DNA of 35,328 bases from Bacteroidota bacterium (lineage in GTDB: Bacteria; Bacteroidota; Ignavibacteria; Tepidaquicellales; Tepidaquicellaceae). Where the stretch lies: the NCBI GenBank assembly GCA_023429265.1, contig JAEYVS010000031.1:1-35328 (forward strand), in the 5' to 3' direction. The position numbers and the translations under genes were made by a program. Below, in pieces: positions 5,364 to 12,631 of the stretch (positions within the stretch are counted from its first letter, which is position 1; every line of letters begins with the position of its first letter). The notes below the pieces were generated by a model. That model was not told the DNA's origin, made no database searches, and worked only from the letters and a program-made list of their open reading frames with translations.

Positions 5364-6302
5364 ATGATAGAAGAAAAAGACATGACAGAAAAGGACGAGA
5401 ATCAGGAATCCAAAGAAGTAGAAATGAATGATGAGGTTTCAGATGATGCTCAGAATAATACCTCTGAAGAAACTTCAGAAGAAACTTCAGAAGAAGTTTC
5501 CGAAGAAACCGGGGAAAATGCCTCTGAAGGTGAAAAGGAAGTAGAGGATGAAATGGAAGAGGAACAAAAAGAAGAGAATGAACAGGATGAAACTTTGGAT
5601 CAGGCATCCAAAGACGAAGTAAAGGACGAATCGGAAAGCGCAGAAGACAATCTCGAGAAAAAGATGGAGTCTGAAGATACAGATTCCGGAAACGAAGAAG
5701 CTTCGGTTGCAGAAGAAGAAAAAGATCCCAATGCCGTCGATATCGATGACGAAAGATATGGATGGTACGCGGTGAGAATTATCTCCGGACACGAAAATAA
5801 AGTTAAGGCATATCTCGATAGTGAGATAAGGACAGAAGGGTATGATGACAGGATAAAGAACGTGCTTATCCCACTGGAAAAGGTTTTTGAAGTAAAAGGC
5901 GGAAAGAAAAAAATAAAATATAAGAACTTCCTTCCCGGGTACATACTCATACAAGCTGATCTGGATGACAGGATAAGAAATTTTATTTCCCAGGCTCCTT
6001 CCATTATTAATATGGTAGGGTCAAAAAGTGTACAGGGAGCAAAACTCGAGCCGATCCCCTTAAAGAAGTCGGAAGTGAAAAGGATAGCTGCATTACTTAG
6101 CGAGGATGCTGAAACGGAAAAAATCGACCTTCATTTGAATGTTGGTGATCCGGTAAAAGTAACAAGTGGTCCATTCAATAATTTTAATGGAAACGTACTC
6201 GAGATAAACACTGAGAAGATGAAAGTAAAGGTAATGGTAAGTATTTTTGGAAGAAAGACACCGATAGAACTGGAATTTACTCAGATAGAGAAAGAAAAAT
6301 AA
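5364..6302 (+). CDS. nusG: Transcription elongation/termination factor NusG with a long acidic N-terminal extension
   Basis: Residues about 131-312 are an ordinary NusG. The NGN domain contains RYGWYAVRIISGHENKVK and FLPGYILIQADLDD; the C-terminal KOW domain contains VGDPVKVTSGPFNNFNGNV. NusG binds the RNA polymerase clamp, suppresses pausing, and links polymerase to Rho or to ribosomal S10. The oddity is residues 1-130: by my count 59 are Asp or Glu (about 45%), with tandem SEET/SEEV units, no hydrophobic core and no Cys. It is presumably disordered. Total length is 312 against about 180 usual. The first ATG (5364) sits six bases after secE, as expected for a coupled start. Met101 could be an internal start but would still leave an acidic tail. 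The extension looks in frame and intact, not a frameshift product. Confidence 0.95.
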   Translation: MIEEKDMTEKDENQESKEVEMNDEVSDDAQNNTSEETSEETSEEVSEETGENASEGEKEVEDEMEEEQKEENEQDETLDQASKDEVKDESESAEDNLEKKMESEDTDSGNEEASVAEEEKDPNAVDIDDERYGWYAVRIISGHENKVKAYLDSEIRTEGYDDRIKNVLIPLEKVFEVKGGKKKIKYKNFLPGYILIQADLDDRIRNFISQAPSIINMVGSKSVQGAKLEPIPLKKSEVKRIAALLSEDAETEKIDLHLNVGDPVKVTSGPFNNFNGNVLEINTEKMKVKVMVSIFGRKTPIELEFTQIEKEK

Positions 6303-6324
6303 TAAATTTCAATTATAATAATTC

Positions 6325-6750
6325 ATGGCAAAAAAGATAGACGGCTATATTAAGTTACAGATCCCTGCGGGATCGGCAACGATGGCTCCTCCGGTTGGAC
6401 CTGCATTAGGTCAAAGAGGTGTGAACGGTATGGAATTTTGCAAGCAGTTTAATGCAAGAACACAGGATAAGCAGGGACTCATAATCCCCGTAGTGATCAC
6501 TGTATTTTCTGATAAATCATTCACATTCATAACAAAGACTCCTCCTGCAGCGGTTTTATTACTAAGAGCAGCAGGTCTCCCAAAAGGTTCAGGTGAGCCA
6601 AACAAGACTAAGGTCGGAAAGGTAAGTGAAAGCCACTTGAGAGAGATAGCAGAAACAAAGATGAAAGATCTTAACGCAAGAGACGTAGACCACGCAATGA
6701 ATATGATAGCAGGTACTGCAAGAAGCATGGGATTGACGGTAGAGAAGTAA
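6325..6750 (+). CDS. rplK: Large-subunit ribosomal protein L11
   Basis: The 141-residue length is standard. The N-terminal domain has the conserved KLQIPAGSATMAPPVGPALGQ proline-rich segment, which contacts release factors and RelA. The C-terminal rRNA-binding domain includes TKTPPAAVLL and VGKVSESHLREIAE. L11 binds the GTPase-associated region of 23S rRNA. It starts at ATG 6325, 22 bases after nusG and 37 bases before rplA, in canonical order. Nothing unusual was seen. Confidence 0.97.
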   Translation: MAKKIDGYIKLQIPAGSATMAPPVGPALGQRGVNGMEFCKQFNARTQDKQGLIIPVVITVFSDKSFTFITKTPPAAVLLLRAAGLPKGSGEPNKTKVGKVSESHLREIAETKMKDLNARDVDHAMNMIAGTARSMGLTVEK

Positions 6751-6787
6751 CGCCGGATTTAAAAAAAATTTTAAATTTGTAAATAAG

Positions 6788-7492
6788 ATGAAATTAACCA
6801 AAAACCAAAAAGCAGTAAAAGACCTGGTAGATTCGGAAAAGATGTATTCATTGACCGAAGCTGTTTCTTTATTAAAGAAATGCTCAAAGACGAAATTCGA
6901 TGAGTCGGTCGATGTAGCAATGAAGCTCGGAGTTGATCCTAAGCACGCAGACCAGGTAGTAAGAGGTACGGTATCATTACCGCACGGAACAGGTAAGAGT
7001 GTAAGAGTACTTGTTATAGCAAAAGAAGATAAGCACGCTGAAGCTAAAGAAGCCGGCGCAGACCATGTTGGATTTGAAGATTATCTGAATAAAATAAAAG
7101 AAGGCTGGACTGATATAGATGTAATCATTGCATCACCTGATGCTATGGCAGAACTCGGAAAGCTCGGGAAGGTGCTCGGACCAAGAGGTCTTATGCCAAA
7201 TCCAAAGAGCGGAACCGTAACTCCAAAAGTAGGCGAAGCTGTGAAGGAAGTAAAAGCAGGGAAGATAGATTTCAGAGTAGATAAAACAGGAATAGTGCAT
7301 TCGGGAGTAGGAAAGGTATCATTTGATGAGAGCCAGCTGGCTGAAAACATTTCTACATTCATCAGCACGATAATCAAGTTAAAGCCATCAGCGGCTAAAG
7401 GAACATATATAAAGTCTATCTATGTCTCGAGCACGATGGGACCGGGAATACACATAGACCCGTCAGCAGCGGACACCAAGAAAGCAGCTTAA
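6788..7492 (+). CDS. rplA: Large-subunit ribosomal protein L1
   Basis: The 234-residue length is typical for bacterial L1. Domain I includes FDESVDVAMKLGVDPKHADQ and VRGTVSLPHGTGK; domain II includes LGKVLGPRGLMPNPKSGTV. The C-terminal PSAAKGTYIKSIYVSSTMGPG strand returns to domain I. L1 forms the mobile stalk at the ribosomal E site and in many bacteria represses translation of the rplK-rplA mRNA. It follows rplK directly. A non-coding leader of about 166 bases separates it from rplJ. Confidence 0.97.
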   Translation: MKLTKNQKAVKDLVDSEKMYSLTEAVSLLKKCSKTKFDESVDVAMKLGVDPKHADQVVRGTVSLPHGTGKSVRVLVIAKEDKHAEAKEAGADHVGFEDYLNKIKEGWTDIDVIIASPDAMAELGKLGKVLGPRGLMPNPKSGTVTPKVGEAVKEVKAGKIDFRVDKTGIVHSGVGKVSFDESQLAENISTFISTIIKLKPSAAKGTYIKSIYVSSTMGPGIHIDPSAADTKKAA

Positions 7493-7658
7493 AGAAAAGG
7501 CTGTCTAATGTATTGAGCAGAAGCATAGCCTTCTGCTATTGAATTGCTTACGCACTCATTTATTATAAGGTATTCAGATCAGACATTCGCTTCACCTTCC
7601 GGATCAGGTACCCGTAGTTTTCAGGAAATAAACGACTCATTCAGGGTTATTATTAAAA
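7493..7658 (+). promoter_or_regulatory. Probable rplJ leader (L10/L12 autoregulatory RNA)
   Basis: A 166-base non-coding gap separates rplA from rplJ, as in many bacteria where L10-L12 binds its own leader. A perfect eight-pair hairpin lies at 7516-7537 (AGCAGAAG, loop CATAGC, CTTCTGCT). A possible long-range pairing joins TGTCT near 7502 with AGACA further on. No terminator-like T-run is present, so control would be at translation or by processing. The assignment rests on position and the hairpin; the kink-turn motif was not identified. Confidence 0.45.
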
Positions 7659-8195
7659 ATGGACAAACAGCAAAAAATTGATTTAACTAACGAGCTGAAG
7701 GAGATGTTTGATAATGCAGGCGCGTTGTATTTGACGGATTTCACAGGTATGTCCGTAGCTGACGTTGAAAAGCTCAGAGACGAATTTTATAAAGCCGACG
7801 TTAAATACAGGGTAGTTAAAAACACACTTGCATTACGTGCTTTAAAAGAATCCGGAAAGTATTCGGAATTTGCAGACAAATTCGCGGAGCATCTGAAAGG
7901 TCCGACCAGCATAGCTTTTTCGGATCAAGACCCCGTAAGACCTGCAAAAATCCTGAAGAAATTCATCGAAGAATCAGAAAAACCGGCATTCAAGCTGGCT
8001 CTGGTAGAGAATGAATTTTACGGATCGGATAAGCTAAAGCAGCTTGCATCTTTACAGACCAAAGAGGAACTAATTGCGGGCATTTTACATTGTATAAACT
8101 ATCCTGCAAGCGGTATCGTTGGGGCTATAAACTCAACTATGAGAGACCTTTTCAGCGTAATTGAAGAGGTTGCCAAGAAACAAAATCAAAATTAA
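7659..8195 (+). CDS. rplJ: Large-subunit ribosomal protein L10
   Basis: The 178-residue protein has the L10 N-terminal rRNA-binding domain: ALYLTDFTGMSVADVEKLRDEF and YRVVKNTLALRAL near residues 22-65. A C-terminal helix of about 30 residues carries L7/L12 dimers. L10 anchors the stalk to 23S rRNA and with L12 acts as translational repressor in well-studied species. It is followed 26 bases later by rplL, the usual pair. The start at ATG 7659 follows an A-rich stretch without a Shine-Dalgarno sequence. Confidence 0.97.
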   Translation: MDKQQKIDLTNELKEMFDNAGALYLTDFTGMSVADVEKLRDEFYKADVKYRVVKNTLALRALKESGKYSEFADKFAEHLKGPTSIAFSDQDPVRPAKILKKFIEESEKPAFKLALVENEFYGSDKLKQLASLQTKEELIAGILHCINYPASGIVGAINSTMRDLFSVIEEVAKKQNQN

Positions 8196-8221
8196 AATTA
8201 AATAAATTAAAGGAATAAGCA

Positions 8222-8602
8222 ATGTCAGTAGACGAATTAGTAGAAGCTATATCGAAACTAACACTTTCGGAAGCATCAGACCTCAAAAAAGCTCTTGAAG
8301 AGAAATTTGACGTTCAGGCAGCAGCCCCAATGATGATGGGCGGAATGATGCCTGCAGGTGACGGCGGCGCAGGCGCAGCAGCAGAAGAACAGACAGAATT
8401 TACAGTGGAACTCGTAGATGCAGGAGCACAAAAGATCAACGTAATCAAAGCAGTAAAAGCTGCAACAGGATTAGGATTGACCGAAGCAAAACAATTAGTG
8501 GAAGGCGCACCAAAAGCAGTAAAAGAGAACGTTTCCAAGGAAGAAGCAGAAAAGCTGAAAGCCGAATTGGAAGCAGCAGGCGCAAAGGTAGAATTGAAGT
8601 AA
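8222..8602 (+). CDS. rplL: Large-subunit ribosomal protein L7/L12
   Basis: The 126-residue stalk protein has an N-terminal dimerisation helix pair (residues about 1-32) and an Ala/Gly/Met-rich flexible hinge (about 35-58, including MMMGG). The C-terminal domain has EFTVELVDAGAQKINVIKAV and GLGLTEAKQLVEGAP, which recruits translation factors. AAGGA lies about eight bases upstream of ATG 8222. The next gene, rpoB, begins after a 127-base gap holding a GC-rich hairpin. Confidence 0.97.
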   Translation: MSVDELVEAISKLTLSEASDLKKALEEKFDVQAAAPMMMGGMMPAGDGGAGAAAEEQTEFTVELVDAGAQKINVIKAVKAATGLGLTEAKQLVEGAPKAVKENVSKEEAEKLKAELEAAGAKVELK

Positions 8603-8672
8603 GTTATACCTTTTAACACTAAACATTTCTAATATCCAAAATTTGAATTTTATATCCATTTAATATGAATAG

Positions 8673-8699
8673 TCCCGTCCCGGTAAACCGGGAGCGGGA
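8673..8699 (+). repeat. GC-rich palindrome between rplL and rpoB, related to the tRNA-array palindrome
   Basis: The outer arms TCCCG and CGGGA and inner arms TCCCGG and CCGGGA enclose a TAAA loop, with one unpaired G. The TCCCG start, TAAA loop and GCGGGATTG end are shared with the palindromes at 4010 and 4529; the inner arm is longer. No proper T-run follows. It could be an attenuator or processing site in the rplL-rpoB gap, or a mobile repeat. Confidence 0.8.
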
Positions 8700-8717
8700 T
8701 TGTTCATTAATTTCATC

Positions 8718-8722
8718 GGAGG
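8718..8722 (+). promoter_or_regulatory. Ribosome binding site that fixes the rpoB start
   Basis: GGAGG ends seven bases before ATG 8730. This rules out the in-frame TTG at 8700, which overlaps the hairpin arm. Strong Shine-Dalgarno sequences are rare in this window. Confidence 0.85.
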
Positions 8723-8729
8723 AACAAAC

Positions 8730-11700
8730 ATGGCAACAAGCGAAGTAAAGATGGGATTGCCTCCCATAAACGAGAAGAACGACAGATTAACATTTTCGAA
8801 GTCGAATGTGTCAAGTGATCCCGAAGATCTACTGAACGTGCAGGTACAGTCCTATATGGATTTCCTCCAGGAAAATGTACCTATTATCAAAAGAAAATCA
8901 GTAGGATTACAAAAAGTATTTGAAGACAATTTCCCGATAACAGATTCGAGAGAGACAGCTATACTTGAATTTGTGGAGTATTATGTCGAGAAACCTCCTT
9001 ATTCCATCATAGAATGTCAGGAGCAAGGATTGACATATTCCGTACCAATCAAAGTAAAATTAAGACTATCCACCAAACCAAATGCCGCCGCGAAGGAATA
9101 TAATTATGTTCTGGAGCAGGATGTTTATTTAGGGAATCTTCCTTACATGACTCCAAGAGGCAGTTTCATAATAAATGGAGCAGAAAGAGTGATCGTCAGC
9201 CAGCTTCACAGGTCACCGGGTGTTGTATTCAGTGAGTCGACACACGCAAACGGAACGAGGCTTTTTTCGGCAAGGGTCATTCCATACAAAGGTTCCTGGG
9301 TAGAATTTACTACAGATATCAATGACCTCCTTTATGCATATGTAGACAGGAAGAAGAAATTCTTTTTCTCAACACTGCTCAAGGCATTGGGCTTTAATGA
9401 AAAGTCTCAGATGCTTGAGTTATTCGGGCTGGTCGAAACTGTAACCATTAACAACAATAACTATCTCGAATTTGAGAATAGAGTTGTGGTGGAAAATGTA
9501 GTAAATAAAGAAACGGGAGATGATCTTGAGATACACGAAAACACAGCACTCTCGGGTGAGCAGTTAGTAGCGATAATGAACGCAAAAGTTAAGGAGCTGA
9601 AACTATTAAAAGGTGATGCAACCGACGGTGAGATTGTTATTTATAATACCATAATGAGCGATGATGAAGAAAGCGACATATTAGTTGAAAAGGCAGCGGA
9701 AATAGACAAGATAGGCGGAAGAAGATCTAAGTCAGCCGCTGAATCTGATGCTGAGACTGCAAAGAGTTATATAGAGAAATTATTCTTTAATCCCAAAAAA
9801 TATGATCTTGGAAGCGTAGGACGCTACAAGATAAATTACAAGCTGGGATTGAAGATCGATCCACATATTACTATACTTACACTGGAAGACATAGTAGAGA
9901 TCATATCATATATGAGAGACCTCATAGATGGTAAGATGGGCGTTGATGACATTGATCATCTTGGAAATCGTAGAGTAAGAACAGTCGCAGAGCAGTTAGC
10001 TCAGCAGTTCGGCCTCGGTCTTTCAAGAATGATCAGGACTATCAGAGAAAAGATGAGCATACACGATGAAGACAGCCTGACTCCATCGAGACTAATCAGC
10101 GCAAGACCCATAACGAGCGCGCTTGCTTCATTCTTTGGAACGAGCCAGCTATCGCAGTTTATGGATCAGACTAATCCTCTCTCGGAAATGACACACAAGA
10201 GAAGGATCAGCGCATTGGGACCCGGTGGTCTTTCAAGAGAAAGAGCAGGTTTTGAGGTTCGTGACGTACACTATACTCACTACGGACGACTCTGTCCAAT
10301 TGAAACTCCGGAAGGTCCGAATATCGGTCTTATCTCCTCGCTTTGTATTCACGCGAGAATCAATGACCTTGGTTTCATCGAGACACCATACAGAAGAGTT
10401 GTTGACGGTAAAGTAACAAATGAAATAGAATATCTGTCAGCTGAGATAGAAGATCATTATAAGATATCACAGGCAAATGAGCCCATAGATTCCAAAGGTA
10501 ACTTTTTGAATGATAAAGTAAGAGCGAGATTCAGAGGTGACTTCCCGACATTAGAGCATAATGAAGTGGAGTATATGGATATTGCAACTAACCAGATCGT
10601 TAGCCCTGCTGCAGCTCTGATTCCTTTCCTCGAGCACGATGATGCAAACAGAGCGCTGATGGGAAGTAATATGCAGAGGCAGGCAGTTCCCCTATTAAGA
10701 CCTCAAGCTCCATATGTAGGAACCGGTTTTGAAGAGATCATCGCAAGGGATTCCCGGTCGATGATAGCTGCCGAAGCTGACGGTGTAGTGGAATATGTAT
10801 CAGCAGACAGAATAATAGTAAAATACAGCATCAGGGAAGATTCGGAAGAAAACCTTCTGAATTTTGAAGATGCTCAAAGAGTAGAATACAAACTTACAAA
10901 ATTCCTCAGGACGAATCAGGATACAGCAATTAACCAGCGACCAATAGTAATTGAAGGTCAAAAAGTTAAAAAAGGTGACATCCTTGCTGACGGTTCATCA
11001 ACAGATATGGGTGAACTTGCTTTGGGACGAAACGTCCTGGTAGCATTTATGCCCTGGAGAGGATATAACTATGAAGATGCTATTATTATCAGTGAGAGAA
11101 TAGTAGTAAAGGACATATATACATCAGTTCACATCGAAGAATTCAGCCTGGAAGTAAGAGATACCAAACGAGGCGAAGAAGAGCTTACTAAGGAAATTCC
11201 AAACGTAAGTGAAGAAGCGACAAAAGACCTCGATGAAAACGGTATAATAAGAATCGGTGCTGAAGTAAAAGAGGGTGATATCCTTATCGGTAAAGTGACT
11301 CCAAAAGGAGAAACCGAACCTACACCTGAAGAGAAGCTGCTAAGAGCAATCTTTGGTGATAAGGCAGGTGATGTGAAAGATGCATCTCTAAAGGCTCCTC
11401 CCGGACTAAAGGGAATAGTTATCAATAGAAAGCTTTTCTCCAGGAAGACAAGAGATACTGAGAGCAAGCGTGAAGAGAAAAAGAGAATAGACAGATACGA
11501 ATCCGAAAGAAGAGAGGAGATGAAGGAAGCAAACCTGAAGTTTGCCGAGAAGCTCGGAATCCTATTGAATGGAAAAGATTCGACAGGTGTGAGAGATGTC
11601 AAAGGCAACATGGCAATCAGAAGCGGTGTCCACTTTAAAAAGGATACTTTTACTACAATGCTGGAAAAGAAAACTCATGACTTGAATGATTTCGATTATG

Positions 11701-12569
11701 ACAGTGAATGGGTTGGAAACAAGAGAGCAAATGAATTACTACCTGATATTTATAAAAATTATAAGTATAAGATCAACGAGATAGAAGAAAAATACAAGAG
11801 ACTCAAAGTAAAAGTGACTCTTGGGGATGAACTTCCAACAGGTGTTGTTAAACTTGCAAAGGTATATGTAGCTAAGAAGAGGAAGCTGTCAGTAGGTGAT
11901 AAGATGGCAGGAAGGCACGGAAACAAGGGGGTTGTCGCGAAGATAGTACCTATCGAAGACATGCCGTTTAAACCTGACGGAACACCGATCGACATTATTC
12001 TAAATCCGCTTGGTGTACCTTCCCGTATGAACCTTGGGCAGCTGTATGAAACAGCGCTTGGGTGGGCAGCTGACATTTTAGGTGTTAAGTTTGCTACTCC
12101 GATATTCGATGGCGCAACAGTCGAAGAGATCGAAAAGAATCTTGTTAAAGCCGGCTTGCCGACAAATTCAAGAACCGAACTAATCGACGGCAGAACAGGC
12201 GAGAAATTTGACCAGATGGTTACAATCGGATATATATACATGCTAAAGCTTTCTCACCTTGTAGATGATAAGATACACGCAAGGTCAATAGGACCATACT
12301 CACTCATAACCCAGCAGCCGCTCGGAGGTAAAGCTCAGTTCGGTGGTCAGAGGTTTGGAGAGATGGAATGCTGGGCATTGCAGGGTTACGGTGCTGCAAA
12401 TATCCTTCAGGAAATGCTGACCGTAAAGAGTGATGATGTCCAGGGAAGAAGCAAGGTATATGAAGCTATTATTAAAGGCGATAATCTGCCTGAACCGGGA
12501 GTACCGGAATCATTCAATGTGTTATTGAAGGAACTTCAGGGATTGTGTCTTGACATAACTTTAGAGTAA
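8730..12569 (+). CDS. rpoB: DNA-directed RNA polymerase subunit beta
   Basis: The 1279-residue beta subunit forms half of the catalytic cleft. Visible family blocks include the rifampicin-pocket region GTSQLSQFMDQTNPLSEMTH followed by KRRISALGPGGLSRERAGFE, IETPEGPNIGLI, and VGDKMAGRHGNKGVV near the C-terminal third. The C-terminal clamp-binding region contains GGKAQFGGQRFGEMECWALQ. After FEVRDVH the sequence has Tyr where E. coli has Pro564; I believe this is normal in this lineage. Translation starts at ATG 8730 behind GGAGG. It is transcribed with rplKAJL upstream and rpoC 62 bases downstream. Confidence 0.98.
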   Translation: MATSEVKMGLPPINEKNDRLTFSKSNVSSDPEDLLNVQVQSYMDFLQENVPIIKRKSVGLQKVFEDNFPITDSRETAILEFVEYYVEKPPYSIIECQEQGLTYSVPIKVKLRLSTKPNAAAKEYNYVLEQDVYLGNLPYMTPRGSFIINGAERVIVSQLHRSPGVVFSESTHANGTRLFSARVIPYKGSWVEFTTDINDLLYAYVDRKKKFFFSTLLKALGFNEKSQMLELFGLVETVTINNNNYLEFENRVVVENVVNKETGDDLEIHENTALSGEQLVAIMNAKVKELKLLKGDATDGEIVIYNTIMSDDEESDILVEKAAEIDKIGGRRSKSAAESDAETAKSYIEKLFFNPKKYDLGSVGRYKINYKLGLKIDPHITILTLEDIVEIISYMRDLIDGKMGVDDIDHLGNRRVRTVAEQLAQQFGLGLSRMIRTIREKMSIHDEDSLTPSRLISARPITSALASFFGTSQLSQFMDQTNPLSEMTHKRRISALGPGGLSRERAGFEVRDVHYTHYGRLCPIETPEGPNIGLISSLCIHARINDLGFIETPYRRVVDGKVTNEIEYLSAEIEDHYKISQANEPIDSKGNFLNDKVRARFRGDFPTLEHNEVEYMDIATNQIVSPAAALIPFLEHDDANRALMGSNMQRQAVPLLRPQAPYVGTGFEEIIARDSRSMIAAEADGVVEYVSADRIIVKYSIREDSEENLLNFEDAQRVEYKLTKFLRTNQDTAINQRPIVIEGQKVKKGDILADGSSTDMGELALGRNVLVAFMPWRGYNYEDAIIISERIVVKDIYTSVHIEEFSLEVRDTKRGEEELTKEIPNVSEEATKDLDENGIIRIGAEVKEGDILIGKVTPKGETEPTPEEKLLRAIFGDKAGDVKDASLKAPPGLKGIVINRKLFSRKTRDTESKREEKKRIDRYESERREEMKEANLKFAEKLGILLNGKDSTGVRDVKGNMAIRSGVHFKKDTFTTMLEKKTHDLNDFDYDSEWVGNKRANELLPDIYKNYKYKINEIEEKYKRLKVKVTLGDELPTGVVKLAKVYVAKKRKLSVGDKMAGRHGNKGVVAKIVPIEDMPFKPDGTPIDIILNPLGVPSRMNLGQLYETALGWAADILGVKFATPIFDGATVEEIEKNLVKAGLPTNSRTELIDGRTGEKFDQMVTIGYIYMLKLSHLVDDKIHARSIGPYSLITQQPLGGKAQFGGQRFGEMECWALQGYGAANILQEMLTVKSDDVQGRSKVYEAIIKGDNLPEPGVPESFNVLLKELQGLCLDITLE

Positions 12570-12596
12570 CGCTGAATAGGCATAGAAACTAAGAAA

Positions 12597-12617
12597 AAAT
12601 TTAAATTTAAATTTAAA
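12597..12617. repeat. AAATTT tandem tract between rpoB and rpoC
   Basis: Three AAATTT units plus AAA form a 21-base self-complementary AT tract just before the rpoC ribosome binding site. It could form a weak hairpin or bent DNA; no function is shown. Confidence 0.85.
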
Positions 12618-12631
12618 AAGCGGAGAGCAAT

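Noticed and set aside
5487..6004. Long minus-strand frames opposite nusG
   Set aside because: They mirror the Glu/Lys-rich codons of the acidic extension as Phe/Leu/Ser runs and have no start signals.
8700..8729. TTG start ten codons upstream of rpoB
   Set aside because: It overlaps the hairpin arm and has no ribosome binding site. GGAGG points to ATG 8730.
11129..12241. Long minus-strand frames inside rpoB (11129-11611, 11759-12241) as antisense genes
   Set aside because: They are mirror images of a highly conserved gene's codon pattern, rich in Ser/Leu/Phe, with no independent signals.
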